From Verrucomicrobiota bacterium (GTDB lineage: Bacteria; Verrucomicrobiota; Verrucomicrobiia; JABWAM01): a DNA stretch of 64,000 bases. How positions within the stretch are numbered: position 1 is the first letter of the stretch; every line of letters starts with the position of its first letter. A program made the translations under genes and the position numbers. The notes beneath the pieces were generated by a model, which did no database searches, was not told the DNA's origin, and saw nothing but the letters and a program-made list of their open reading frames with translations. The stretch lies in the NCBI GenBank assembly GCA_023269615.1, contig JAHFSY010000016.1, positions 1 through 64,000 of the forward strand, written 5' to 3'. Of this stretch, positions 1-9,786 are shown in pieces.

Positions 1-12
1 GGAGACCATGGC

Positions 13-1254
13 ATGGCGCCGCTTGAAGCATGTCCGGAAAATACTCGCGTCGAGGTAGGGACGGACCGCCAGGCCGTCCGTTGTGCAGCGGCGCGCCCGG
101 CGGTCGCGCCCTACCACAAGCCAGCCAACTTACATTCCGGATGCGCTCTGAGCATTTTGCTGTGCACGTTTTTTCTTCCAATGGTTTCGGTTGCGGCCGC
201 GGACCGCGTCGTTTTGGTCGATGGGGGCGGCGGCCATCGTGGAGTTTATGACGGCGCGATGGTCGTCAACGTCAAGGCTCGAAAACTTTACGCCGGTCAC
301 GGTGCTGCCGAGGGGGAGTGGGAGAATGGCCTTTGGGTTTATGACCTCGATGCCGATGGCGAAATCAGTGGCACCGATGAGCGCATTCTTCCCAATTCCC
401 CCGATCCGTACGCCACGGCCCCCAATGTCAGGCCCAACTATTTTTTTCGTGCGGTGTGCGCCATGGCGCTTTCGACCGATGGGCGCAAACTCTATCTCGG
501 CCTGTGCGGCGCGCGGAAAACGGAGCCCAAGCCCCTGGTTGTTTACGATCTCGATACAAAGGGAGAGCCCGTGGGGAAACCGCGCGCGTACGAAGCGGGC
601 AAGGATTGTCCCGACATCAGTTCTCTTTTACTCGATCCCAAACTGGGCATCCTTTACTGCGTGGCATACGGCACGGGAGGAATCCGGGCCGTCACTCTGA
701 AAGACGGCGAGCCCACCGACCAATCCCGTGTTTTTCCGTTTGGGGGAGCGAACAATTACATGATCATGCCAGGTGGGAGAATGGGTGAGTACATGATCGG
801 GGGCCGGCCTTCCCGTGTCGGGGTGGTTTCCTCCACCCCCGATGGCGAGCTTGTGGATGGAATGGATTTCAGCGTTGGCAACCCGGATGCATGGCTTTGC
901 CTCGCCCGGGTGGACCATTGTCTCTACTTCGTCATGGATGACAAACTTTGGTCATGGCCTTTGGACAAGGAGTGGAAGCCCGTGGGGAAGGCGGTGGCTC
1001 ACCCCAACATTCCGGCATCAAAAATCATGACCGGCATCCATTCTTCCGTGTACGTCGTGCAAGGGGAATATACCCAGGCAAAGGATCCGAAGGCGCGAAC
1101 GCTCATCGGGACCCGGATTGCGCGTTATCAGCCCGATGCGCAAGGCAGGCTCGATAAGCCGGCATTCCTTTCTGAAACATTTAATCACAGAATCATGAGC
1201 CTGACCGTGGATGACTCGACCGGGGTGATTTACGGGAGCACCTGGCCATTATGA
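13..1254 (+). CDS. Secreted beta-propeller-like protein (paralogue of 55107-56228)
   Basis: Function unknown. After a hydrophobic segment around residues 45-62 that reads like a signal peptide (ending VSVAAADR), the protein has spaced blade-like repeats, for example KLYLGL followed by VVYDLDTKGEPVGKPR. The same phrases recur in the protein at 55107-56228, so the two are paralogues; repeats of this kind suggest a secreted propeller. The start is uncertain: the first 35 or so codons are encoded by a REP palindrome (55-114), so ATG 13 may not be real, yet the next in-frame ATG (178) falls inside the signal segment. An alternative start such as TTG or CTG near 148-157 is possible. The stop overlaps the next start (ATGA at 1251-1254), so the two are probably translationally coupled. 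Confidence 0.6.
   Translation: MAPLEACPENTRVEVGTDRQAVRCAAARPAVAPYHKPANLHSGCALSILLCTFFLPMVSVAAADRVVLVDGGGGHRGVYDGAMVVNVKARKLYAGHGAAEGEWENGLWVYDLDADGEISGTDERILPNSPDPYATAPNVRPNYFFRAVCAMALSTDGRKLYLGLCGARKTEPKPLVVYDLDTKGEPVGKPRAYEAGKDCPDISSLLLDPKLGILYCVAYGTGGIRAVTLKDGEPTDQSRVFPFGGANNYMIMPGGRMGEYMIGGRPSRVGVVSSTPDGELVDGMDFSVGNPDAWLCLARVDHCLYFVMDDKLWSWPLDKEWKPVGKAVAHPNIPASKIMTGIHSSVYVVQGEYTQAKDPKARTLIGTRIARYQPDAQGRLDKPAFLSETFNHRIMSLTVDDSTGVIYGSTWPL
55..114. repeat. REP pair (BIME-like), family GTAGGG
   Basis: The 60-bp element begins GTAG (55-58) and ends CTAC (111-114). It holds two inward-facing hairpins. The left stem is GGACGG/CCGTCC and the right stem is GGCGCG/CGCGCC, around a shared centre ACCGCC-GG. 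A second copy lies at 25338-25397, and similarity between the two loci continues beyond the palindromes. A GTAG tetranucleotide 5' of a hairpin is the known signature of REP elements mobilised by RAYT transposases. Confidence 0.75.
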
Positions 1255-4200
1255 TTTCAAAAATCCATTCTGCGGCTTTTTCCCTTCTTGTGCTCCTGCT
1301 TTACTCGCCCGGCCACGCCGCCGATGCGGGTGCAACCCAGAGGCTGGACAAAATCCTGGGTTCCGCCGCAGATTGGACGATTACTCCGGCCCAGTACGGG
1401 GTGACCGGCGAAGGCGACGCCGCGGCCCTCACTTCCCCGGGCGGGTTGAATATCACTGGGAAGACCAGCCAGTCTGCCCCGTGCGAGTGCCTGGTTTCCT
1501 TCCGTCTCAAGCCGGCCAAAGGGACCGCGGCCCATATCAACGTCCAGTTGGCTTGCGCGGAGCGAAAGGACAAAACCGAGCAATCGCTGGTTTTCAATAT
1601 CGGTTTTCAGGAGGGGCAAAAATTCCTGAATTACACGGTTTCAGTCCAGGGCGGAAAACCCCCGGAGCCGACGATCGCAATCCAATCTTTCGAGGCGGTC
1701 AGTGATGTCAGCCTCGCCTGGTCGGAGGAGATGCGCAGGTCCATCGAAGCCCAGATCGCGGCAGCCCCTAAAATCGAGGAATCCATTCTGACCCTCCGTT
1801 GCACGGTGGAAAAGAAGCGGTTCCGGTGCTGGCTCAATGGCCGGTTTGTGAGCGAGCTTCCCCTCGAAGCCGTCATGGATCCCAGCGGGGTCGTGAAGAT
1901 CCAATTGGGTCCCAATGCTGAACTGGTGTCGCTCAAGGTTCGCCCGCTGAAGGCCGTCGGCCGGCGCTTTGAGCCGCTCTCCATCTCCGGGAACCTGAAT
2001 TCCGGGACACTCAACGGCATCAAGTTGGATCATGCTTCCCTTCCCCATGACGAGGTGGATGGGACCCCTTTTCAATTTCCAACTTCAACTCCCGCCGGCC
2101 TGGACCATATTGATGTGGGCCAGAGCTGGACCCGATTCGGCGCTTTGATGGGTTACTTCAGGGCAAGTGACGGGGCCTTTGGCGGACGATGGACTGCCGC
2201 CAATCGGCTGGATCCTGCCCGAATCGCCATGTATGTCCCCCCGGGCCGTTACAAGGCCCTGCACTTGATCGCCGTGGCTGATGGACGCAAAGACAGCGTA
2301 CCGGTTGTCAGCGCCCAGTTTTACCGTCCCGACTCCGGCCATCCCATTAATTTCGCGGGAAAAGTTCCATCTTTGAGAGACGACAACGGGAAGGGGATGT
2401 ATCCTCATGTGCCCATCAAGTTCGCCGATGGAAAGTCCGCGCAACTATATCATGTAGTCATCCCGCTTGATCCGGATGATTTCTCCTGGTTCACCGATTT
2501 GCCGAAGATCGGCCTGGAGATCACCAAGCAGGTCCAGTTTTACCGGGCCTATCCCGATCCGCTCGAATACAGCTGGCACGGCGCGGGCCTTCCCAGTTCG
2601 GTGCAGATCTATGCCATGACGCTCGAATGCGCTGGCGTGGACGTGGAGATCCAGCCCGACCAGTTCGGGCATGTCTGGACGGCGCCAACACAACCCGGTT
2701 ATTCGGTGGAGTTGCGCAACTCCACCGGTGCTGCCACGAAGGCGAAACTGGTGATTGAAACCAAAAGTTACGACGGAAAGGACACGACCAGGCAGGAGCA
2801 TGAGGTCTCGCTCCCCGCGGATGGCCCGCCGGTGAAGGCGGCGGTCGCGCTCAAGCCGACCCGGTACGGACTGCAGGAGATGACGCTCACCTGTGCGGCG
2901 GCCGGCGAGACGGCGGTCTATCGCCGCAATTTCGCCTTCCTGCATCCCGACACGCGCGAGCATGAGCCCTGGGAATCCGGTCGCGGTTCCATTTTTGGCT
3001 TCTGGCGCTGGGGTGGGGGACACGTTACGCCGACCAGCGACAAGGAATTTCCTGTCATGGCGGCTGCGGGAGCGGAGACCAGCACCATGAATTTTGCAAC
3101 GCCCGGAACGGCACCGGAGCTCCAGGCCCTGGCTCAGAAATACCATTTCACGTCCGAATTGGCTTTTTCGGCCGGCGTGATCTATCTCAACGACTTCCCC
3201 GCCGGTAACGACCTGAAATTTGATCCCGCCAAACCCGAGGAAGCCGCCAAGGGGTTGGTGGAGGCCATGCGGAAAATCAAGTGCGAGCCCGGCCCGATCA
3301 GCCGTCCCACCTACGTCCCTTTCTTCGCCGAATCCCAGATCGGGCCGATCACCATGGGCATCTGGCCTTCCCACTACGGCGAGGACTACAAGCTGAGCGC
3401 GGACGAGCAGAAGGCCTTTGACTACCAGTTGTCCAAATTCCTGGTGGGCGCCCGCGCGACCCACAAGGAATGGCCCGATTTCAAACTCCTGCTTCCCTAC
3501 GGCGACCCGATGAACACCGCCGTGTTCCTGCGCCTCAGCCCCGAGGCCCGCGAGTTGATTGACGGCTGCGCCCTGGACATGCCCTGCTTCGAGCGGTTGC
3601 CCGAACAGCAGATCGGCCAGGTGGTTCTCAGCCGCCTCTACACGATCATGAAGGACATCAAGCAGTACAAGCCCGATCCCTACCTCGTCCAGGTTGAAGG
3701 CACCTGCATTTCCGCCAAGGACATTGACACCGGGGAGGAGGGACAGGCGCAAATCGGCGCACGCGATTTCCTGGCCCTCATGGGTTATGGCGTCACGCGT
3801 TTTGAAAGCAGCAATCCGGCCTGGGAATGCGCCAATTACTGGGGTGAAAACCACTACGGCGGAGGTTGGTGCTCCCGCCTGCCCGTGGCGATGCCGCGCC
3901 TGGCCTACGTCAACTACGCCACGCTCACCCGCCATCTCAACCGCGCCAACTTCACGAAGTACGTTCCCACCGGAAGCACCTCCACCTATTGTGAGCAATT
4001 CAAGCATTACAAAACCGGCAAGCTCATCCACGTACTCTGGACCATCCGCGGCAAACGGCCTGTGAACGTCAAGGTCCCGGCCGGTTCTTCGCTCGAGATT
4101 TACGACCAGAACGACAACCCGACCACGCTCAAGGAGAAAGATGGAGTTGTCTCATTCGTTGTGAACCAGTTGCCGCAATATCTGGAGGGGTTGACCGCTG

Positions 4201-5306
4201 ACGCCGTCATCACGCTGGGCCCGAGCGATCATTCTGATGCCCAGCCGGCCAAGGAAATTGCGAAGCTCGGCAACCTGGGCGATGGCTCTTGGAAGCTGGT
4301 CGGGAAAGAGGATCTTGAATACACCAAAAACAAGCCGCTGCAGATCGAGAGGTTTCTCGGAAACATGAGCGCGAAGCAAGCACCGGGGTTCCAAGGTTCA
4401 GAGGCTCTTGCGATCCATCTCGAAAAACAGGGCAAGGACCGGGGCGTGATGCCCTTCTACACCACGCTCGAGCCCAAAGACCCGATCACGATCGAAGGCA
4501 AAGCCAGCCACCTTGGGTTGTGGGTCCATGCCGCGAGCGACTGGGGCCGGGTTGTTTATGTTCTCCGTGACGCCAAGGGGGAAAAATGGATCAGCGTCGG
4601 TTCCAAGGAAGAATGGAACAACGACGACATCCACGCCTGGAGCGCCTTTTGTTTTGACGGCTGGCGATACCTGCGCTTTGAGCTCCCCTCCAGCGCCCCC
4701 TACGACTGCTACCGCGAGTACGGGACGACGTGGTGGGGTTCGTACGGTGGTGACGGCGTGGTGGACCTGCCGCTCAAGCTCGAAAAAATCATCGTCGAGC
4801 GGAGACCCAAGGTGATTTACGGAAATGACCTCGTCGAGGCCAGTTCCGACGACGTCCTGCTGGGCGATCTGAACGCCGAATACGCCGACGCCGCCGACAA
4901 GAAAGACGAGGTTGTACGACTCTCGAAATTGCGCATGCCGGTTCCAACGGGCGCGCCCGAGTTGAACAACCCCATCGCCGAGATGACAAAGACCGGTGTG
5001 GGCGCTCCGGCCAAGGTATTGAAAGTTACCGACCCACAGAACCAATCTGACGGCACCCGGTGCCACGTGCACTTTGACCTCGTTCCCGTCGCCAAGGCTT
5101 ACCAGGTCTGGGTCAGCCCCTACGCCGACGGCCGCGGGGCGTTGCAGTTGGGCACGGACTGGACCGAGTCGGGCAAGCTCATCGCGGGGCTGCGGCCCGA
5201 TGTGGAATTTTACGTCTTTGTGGTCTACACCGACAAGGACGGCAAACTTTCGAAACCTTCCTCGCCGCTCAAGTTCGTTCTGAAAGACCGTTTTGGCTAC
5301 AAATAA
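1251..5306 (+). CDS. Large secreted protein with C-terminal fibronectin III-like domain
   Basis: This 1351-residue protein is probably exported: residues 1-24 form a signal peptide ending around GHAADA. The N-terminal 250 residues resemble a concanavalin-like or carbohydrate-binding region. The middle (about 570-960) contains stretches rich in W, Y, D and E that could form a glycoside-hydrolase-type barrel. The last 100 residues read as a fibronectin type III domain (alternating strands ending FVVYTDKDGKLSKPSS). I cannot name a family for the middle part. Position, coupled to the propeller gene and followed by sugar-acid and glycosidase genes, suggests a role in carbohydrate use. That role is an inference. 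Confidence 0.6.
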   Translation: MISKIHSAAFSLLVLLLYSPGHAADAGATQRLDKILGSAADWTITPAQYGVTGEGDAAALTSPGGLNITGKTSQSAPCECLVSFRLKPAKGTAAHINVQLACAERKDKTEQSLVFNIGFQEGQKFLNYTVSVQGGKPPEPTIAIQSFEAVSDVSLAWSEEMRRSIEAQIAAAPKIEESILTLRCTVEKKRFRCWLNGRFVSELPLEAVMDPSGVVKIQLGPNAELVSLKVRPLKAVGRRFEPLSISGNLNSGTLNGIKLDHASLPHDEVDGTPFQFPTSTPAGLDHIDVGQSWTRFGALMGYFRASDGAFGGRWTAANRLDPARIAMYVPPGRYKALHLIAVADGRKDSVPVVSAQFYRPDSGHPINFAGKVPSLRDDNGKGMYPHVPIKFADGKSAQLYHVVIPLDPDDFSWFTDLPKIGLEITKQVQFYRAYPDPLEYSWHGAGLPSSVQIYAMTLECAGVDVEIQPDQFGHVWTAPTQPGYSVELRNSTGAATKAKLVIETKSYDGKDTTRQEHEVSLPADGPPVKAAVALKPTRYGLQEMTLTCAAAGETAVYRRNFAFLHPDTREHEPWESGRGSIFGFWRWGGGHVTPTSDKEFPVMAAAGAETSTMNFATPGTAPELQALAQKYHFTSELAFSAGVIYLNDFPAGNDLKFDPAKPEEAAKGLVEAMRKIKCEPGPISRPTYVPFFAESQIGPITMGIWPSHYGEDYKLSADEQKAFDYQLSKFLVGARATHKEWPDFKLLLPYGDPMNTAVFLRLSPEARELIDGCALDMPCFERLPEQQIGQVVLSRLYTIMKDIKQYKPDPYLVQVEGTCISAKDIDTGEEGQAQIGARDFLALMGYGVTRFESSNPAWECANYWGENHYGGGWCSRLPVAMPRLAYVNYATLTRHLNRANFTKYVPTGSTSTYCEQFKHYKTGKLIHVLWTIRGKRPVNVKVPAGSSLEIYDQNDNPTTLKEKDGVVSFVVNQLPQYLEGLTADAVITLGPSDHSDAQPAKEIAKLGNLGDGSWKLVGKEDLEYTKNKPLQIERFLGNMSAKQAPGFQGSEALAIHLEKQGKDRGVMPFYTTLEPKDPITIEGKASHLGLWVHAASDWGRVVYVLRDAKGEKWISVGSKEEWNNDDIHAWSAFCFDGWRYLRFELPSSAPYDCYREYGTTWWGSYGGDGVVDLPLKLEKIIVERRPKVIYGNDLVEASSDDVLLGDLNAEYADAADKKDEVVRLSKLRMPVPTGAPELNNPIAEMTKTGVGAPAKVLKVTDPQNQSDGTRCHVHFDLVPVAKAYQVWVSPYADGRGALQLGTDWTESGKLIAGLRPDVEFYVFVVYTDKDGKLSKPSSPLKFVLKDRFGYK

Positions 5307-5359
5307 GCCTGCCTTGGCTTGGGCGGACTGGAATTTAAGCGTATGAATCAGGGGACATC

Positions 5360-6529
5360 ATGAAAATCACCGAAGTGGAAGCAATGGTGTTGGACACGGG
5401 TAAAAATTACAGCAAGCCAACCGAAGCCGCCGAGGCGCATGGCATCCGATTTGTCAGCTTGCTCAAAGTGACAACTGACGAAGGAATAACAGGCTGGTCG
5501 GATATCGAAACACAGCCGCATGTGGGCCGCCAGATCGTGGAAGCGCCTTCCGGCGGTGCGGTGGGTTTTGAATCCATACGGGAAGCACTGATCGGTGAAG
5601 ATCCCTTGGAAAGAGAACGTCTTTGGCAAAAAATGTACCGTTTCATGGCCTATTATGGACGGCAGGGTGCCGGCATGCAGATGATGTCCGGTGTCGATAT
5701 CGCCCTATGGGACATTTTCGGAAAAGCTTTTCGTCAGCCGATCTGCAAACTGCTTGGAGCCTGTTATCGGGACCGGGTGAAGGCTTACGCTTCGACGATT
5801 TTTCGACCTACGCCGGAGGACGTGAAACGCGCTGTGGAAGGTTATCTTCAGGAAGGTTTCAGGGCAATCAAGTTTGGCTGGGGAGTATTCGGAGAAGATT
5901 TGCGATTGGATGAAGCCCTGGTCAGGGCCGCAAGGGATGCGGCGGGCCCGAATGTGGATTTGATGGTGGATGCGGGCTGGTATGGCGTCACGCCAAACAA
6001 TCCCTTTCGTCCTAGAAGCCTGAAAGATTGGATCAAAACTGTCCATATGCTGGAAGAGCAGAACGTCTTTTGGTTGGAAGATTTTCTTCATCCCGAAAAT
6101 ATCCGCGGATATGCCGAGGTCTCGGAACAAACCCATTCCCTGCGACTGGCTGCAGGTGAACAGCTGGCAGACGTCCATGAATTTGAGCGATTGGCGCTCG
6201 AAGGCAAAGTGCATGTTCTCCAACCGGATCTCTCCCGGTGCGGGGGGCTTACGGTGGGACGCAAGATTGCCGACTTTGCCACCCGCCACCAGATCGAATG
6301 CGTTCCGCATGCCTGGTTGACGGATTTGTTGAAAGCTGCGTCACTGCATCTCAATGCCTATCTCATGCAGTCGGTTTACCTGGAATATAACGTTTCCTCC
6401 GCTTCTCTCATGAACAAACTCTGCAAAGTACCGATTCAAATGAAGGACGGCTATATTTCCGTACCCCAAGGACCGGGACTGGGGGTTGAACCCGACGAAA
6501 AAGTGATTGAAAAATACAGGGTGCTTTGA
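5360..6529 (+). CDS. Mandelate racemase/muconate lactonizing enzyme family protein, probable sugar-acid dehydratase
   Basis: This is an enolase-superfamily enzyme of usual length (389 residues). The N-terminal capping domain is followed by the barrel with metal ligands D204 (VDAGW), E240 (WLEDF) and E267 (AAGEQ). It also has K171 (IKFGWG), D290 (QPDLSRCGG) and H317 (CVPHAW). Family members with this pattern dehydrate acid sugars such as rhamnonate or galactonate to 2-keto-3-deoxy acids; racemases share the fold. Its base composition looks lower in GC than its neighbours, which may mean horizontal gain. A DapA-family lyase at 54123 could act on a 2-keto-3-deoxy product, but the two genes are far apart. 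Confidence 0.88.
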   Translation: MKITEVEAMVLDTGKNYSKPTEAAEAHGIRFVSLLKVTTDEGITGWSDIETQPHVGRQIVEAPSGGAVGFESIREALIGEDPLERERLWQKMYRFMAYYGRQGAGMQMMSGVDIALWDIFGKAFRQPICKLLGACYRDRVKAYASTIFRPTPEDVKRAVEGYLQEGFRAIKFGWGVFGEDLRLDEALVRAARDAAGPNVDLMVDAGWYGVTPNNPFRPRSLKDWIKTVHMLEEQNVFWLEDFLHPENIRGYAEVSEQTHSLRLAAGEQLADVHEFERLALEGKVHVLQPDLSRCGGLTVGRKIADFATRHQIECVPHAWLTDLLKAASLHLNAYLMQSVYLEYNVSSASLMNKLCKVPIQMKDGYISVPQGPGLGVEPDEKVIEKYRVL

Positions 6530-6597
6530 CAGGACAAGTTTAAAATTTCCACATCATTTATTTTGGCGGGATACCTCGACATCAGGAGAAACAGTCC

Positions 6598-8703
6598 ATG
6601 AAAAAACCTGCTGAAACCAGTCATTGGTGGGAAACGGAACCCCTGCGCATCTTTGAAATCTGCTCGGCCTGGGAGAAAATCGGCGAGCTCGATCCGTCAG
6701 CCGAAGCTGAAAAGCGGGCGGCACATCATGCGAACGTCGAACACCTCCATTGCATTAACATGGCAGGTGGGATGGATGACCAGCGGCTCTACTTCAAGAC
6801 GAAGGCTGGGACCATGCCGTCCGATTATCTTGCCCGCTACCTGCCCGAGGCACACAAGCGTGGCATCCGGGTGATCGTCTATTTCAATGTTCACTGGTAT
6901 TCGCTGGAGTTCGGGCGACGCCATCCAGACTGGCTTCAGATTCGCGAGGATGGCACGCCACTCGACACGGTGTACGGGACGGCGATGAGCTGCTGCGTGA
7001 ACAGCCCGTATCGCGAATGGTGTTTCCAGGTGTTGCGCGACCTGTGCGCCTACCCGATCGACGGAATTTTCTTTGATGGCCCGATCTTTTTTGGAAACAC
7101 CTGCTATTGTCAGGCCTGTCAGCGCAAATTTCAATCGCAGCACGGAACCGTGCTGCCTCCGAAAAGCCGGAGAGAGCATCCCGACTTTGCCAAGCTCGTG
7201 GAGTTCCAGGCGCAGAGCCTGGTGGATTTTCTGCACGACTCGCGACATGTCATCAAGGCGATCAATCCCGGGATCGCCTTCTACATGAACGGCGCCGGGC
7301 GCGAGCCCAGCTGGCCGACGGGGCGGATGAACCGCCGGCTCGTGGCCGAGCAGGACATCCTCGGCTCCGAGGGCGGGTTTTTATATGGCGACCTGCGGCA
7401 GACGCCGGTGTGGAAGCCCGGCTGCAAGGCCAAGCTGATGGAAACACAGGCACGGGGAAAACCGACCGTGATCTTCGATTGCGCGGGACACAAACGCTGG
7501 AATTTCTATCTACTCCCGAAGACGGAAATCATGCTCATGTACGCCGACACGATCGCCAACGGGGCGAATGTCTGGTTTGCCGTGTTCCCCAACGATCCCG
7601 GCCAGCCCGAGCTATCGGCCATCGCAGAGATGAATGCATTCGTCAAGAAACACGGGGAATATTTCATCCACACGCGTTCGGCCGCGAAGGTGGCATTGGC
7701 CTGGTCGGATGCCACCGCCAATTTTTACGAGGCATCGGACGTCCAGCGCACCGATTTCACCGCCGAGCAAAGAGGCGGGCGCGCGGGAAACGTGGACTCG
7801 GAGTTTTCAGGGTTCTACGATGCGTTGATACGGCAACACGTTCCTTTTGACGTGATTGACGATGTGAGCCTCGAGCAGGAGGCGCTCTCCCGCTACGAAC
7901 TGTTGATCCTCCCCAACGTGGCGTGCATGAGTTCCACAACGGCTGCGCGTGTGCGGGAATACGTGAAGGCGGGCGGAAATCTCATCGCGACATTCGAGAC
8001 ATCGCTCTACGATGAGCGTGGCAGGCAGCTCGACGACTTCCAACTGGCCGATCTCTTCGGCGCCCAATCGCGCAACCAGGTTCTCGGCCCACGCGAGTTC
8101 GATTACATGGTGAAGTTGCAGGACCATGCCGCGCTGGAGGGGATCACACCCCGCTGGATTCCATCCCCGAGGTATGCGATTGCGGTGAAAGCAACCCGGG
8201 GCGGGGCACTGCTCGCCCTGACGGAAGAGCTGAAAGGTTGTTACGACCACATGCCCGTGACTTCACAGGATCCTGCCCTTCTTCAAAATCAAGCCGGAGC
8301 CGGCCGTGTGATTTTTGCTCCCAACGACCTGGGAAGTTCCGTGAATGAGTTCCACTTCCGCGAGCATCTCCGTCTGATTCAGAATCTGGTGCGATCGCTC
8401 AGTTCTCCACGAATCACGATCACGGGGGCCCCGTCGAGCGTCGAGTTGACGCTGCGCACGCAGCCCGGACGCTGGCTGATTCATCTTGTCAACTTTACCG
8501 GCGAGATGATGCGGCCCATGGAGCGTGTGCTTCCCGTCCAGCATCTGAAGATTTCACTCCGGGATATGGGCGGGGTGAAGAAAGTGAGCGCCCTCCGTTG
8601 CAACCAGGAGCTGGCGTTCGAGCACGATGGCGACTGCGTGAGCTTCACCCTCCCTCAACTCCTGGAGTACGAGTTGATCATCGTGGAACGTGAAAACGAC
8701 TGA
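6598..8703 (+). CDS. GHL6-type hypothetical glycoside hydrolase with beta-galactosidase trimerisation-like domain
   Basis: A cytoplasmic protein of 701 residues without a signal peptide. A clear AGGAG ribosome site lies at 6584-6588, ten bases before the ATG. Residues 20-380 read as a TIM barrel, with HANVEHLHCINMA, GIRVIVYFNVHW and the acidic motif GIFFDGPIFFGNTC typical of hypothetical glycosyl hydrolase family 6 and GH29/GH42 relatives. Residues 420-600 match the glutamine-amidotransferase-like trimerisation fold of GH42 enzymes (YELLILPNVACMS, VREYVKAGGNLIATFET). The substrate is unknown. It opens a tight + strand run with sugar epimerase-like and dehydrogenase genes. Confidence 0.75.
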   Translation: MKKPAETSHWWETEPLRIFEICSAWEKIGELDPSAEAEKRAAHHANVEHLHCINMAGGMDDQRLYFKTKAGTMPSDYLARYLPEAHKRGIRVIVYFNVHWYSLEFGRRHPDWLQIREDGTPLDTVYGTAMSCCVNSPYREWCFQVLRDLCAYPIDGIFFDGPIFFGNTCYCQACQRKFQSQHGTVLPPKSRREHPDFAKLVEFQAQSLVDFLHDSRHVIKAINPGIAFYMNGAGREPSWPTGRMNRRLVAEQDILGSEGGFLYGDLRQTPVWKPGCKAKLMETQARGKPTVIFDCAGHKRWNFYLLPKTEIMLMYADTIANGANVWFAVFPNDPGQPELSAIAEMNAFVKKHGEYFIHTRSAAKVALAWSDATANFYEASDVQRTDFTAEQRGGRAGNVDSEFSGFYDALIRQHVPFDVIDDVSLEQEALSRYELLILPNVACMSSTTAARVREYVKAGGNLIATFETSLYDERGRQLDDFQLADLFGAQSRNQVLGPREFDYMVKLQDHAALEGITPRWIPSPRYAIAVKATRGGALLALTEELKGCYDHMPVTSQDPALLQNQAGAGRVIFAPNDLGSSVNEFHFREHLRLIQNLVRSLSSPRITITGAPSSVELTLRTQPGRWLIHLVNFTGEMMRPMERVLPVQHLKISLRDMGGVKKVSALRCNQELAFEHDGDCVSFTLPQLLEYELIIVEREND

Positions 8704-8714
8704 AAAATCCAAAC

Positions 8715-9653
8715 ATGCCAACCTATCACTGGACGAAAATAACGGACAAGGCTGCCTTTGCGCCGCGCGACGGAGCAGGCGCGCTTGTGCTCAAAAACCG
8801 CATGTGGCTTCTGGGCGGATGGAACCCCGGCGACAAGATCAATTTCCCAAAGATCTGCAACAGCGAAGTGTGGTCCTCGGACGACGGCGCCACATGGCTG
8901 CTCGAGAACCCGCGGGCGCTTTGGGAAGAACGGCACACCGGCGGGTACGTCGTGCATCAGGGAAAAATGTGGATTCTTGGCGGCGACGGCAACCAGGGTC
9001 ATCACCAGAACGACGTCTGGAGCAGCGCCGACGGCGTGCGCTGGGAATGGATCTGCGGCAACGCGCCATGGGGGCCGCGAGCTCTCCATTACACGGTTGC
9101 GTTTGACAACAAGATCTGGGTCATGGGCGGCCAGACGCATCCGCAATTCACGCCGGATGCCGAGGCTTTTTACGGCGATGTGTGGAACTCGACGGACGGC
9201 GCGAAGTGGACCAAGGTTGCCGACAAGATGCCATGGGCACCGCGCGGGATGATCGGCGGCAGCGTCGTCTTCCAAAACCGCATCTGGATTCTCGGCGGTG
9301 GCACCTATGACACGCCAACGACACCAAAGCGCATTTTCTACAATGATGTCTGGAGCAGCGCCGACGGGGTGAAGTGGAATCGCGTGGCCGCCACGGCGCC
9401 GTGGAAGCCGCGCCAGTATCACGACGTGGCGGTCTTCGACGATCGCATGTGGGTGATGGAAGGCTACCACGGCGACGGCGGGAACAAGAACGACGTGTGG
9501 CATTCCTCAGATGGAGTGAACTGGACCGAAGTGCCGGGCACCCCGTGGGCCGCACGCCACGCCGCGAGCGTGTTCGTGTACAACAACGCCCTGTGGATGG
9601 TCACGGGCAATAACATGACCTCGGATGTCTGGAAGCTCACGCGGGCATCGTGA
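8715..9653 (+). CDS. Kelch-type six-bladed beta-propeller protein
   Basis: The 312-residue protein consists almost wholly of repeated blades of about 50 residues. Each has the pattern MWLLGG / NDVWSSADGVRWE, with a glycine pair after a hydrophobic strand and a Trp about 20 residues later, as in kelch repeats and NanM-like propellers. There is no signal peptide, so it probably acts in the cytoplasm unless the start is wrong. It starts 11 bases after the glycosidase stop and is likely cotranscribed. A role as a mutarotase, lectin-like or structural propeller cannot be settled from sequence alone. Confidence 0.8.
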   Translation: MPTYHWTKITDKAAFAPRDGAGALVLKNRMWLLGGWNPGDKINFPKICNSEVWSSDDGATWLLENPRALWEERHTGGYVVHQGKMWILGGDGNQGHHQNDVWSSADGVRWEWICGNAPWGPRALHYTVAFDNKIWVMGGQTHPQFTPDAEAFYGDVWNSTDGAKWTKVADKMPWAPRGMIGGSVVFQNRIWILGGGTYDTPTTPKRIFYNDVWSSADGVKWNRVAATAPWKPRQYHDVAVFDDRMWVMEGYHGDGGNKNDVWHSSDGVNWTEVPGTPWAARHAASVFVYNNALWMVTGNNMTSDVWKLTRAS

Positions 9654-9786
9654 ATGTTTCCGTAACCGGTCGGGCGTGGGCGATGTCTGTTTGCCGTTGG
9701 AATTTTACCGAAAAATCACGTTTCTCTTTCATCTTGCGAGTCCCGGATGTTCCGCCTAGTTGTATCGTCTCCCAAAAACACCCCTC

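Noticed and set aside
2445-4031. 528-codon open frame on the minus strand
   Set aside because: It lies wholly inside the 1251-5306 gene on the other strand and its translation is low-complexity without domains; it is the usual long antisense frame of GC-rich genes.
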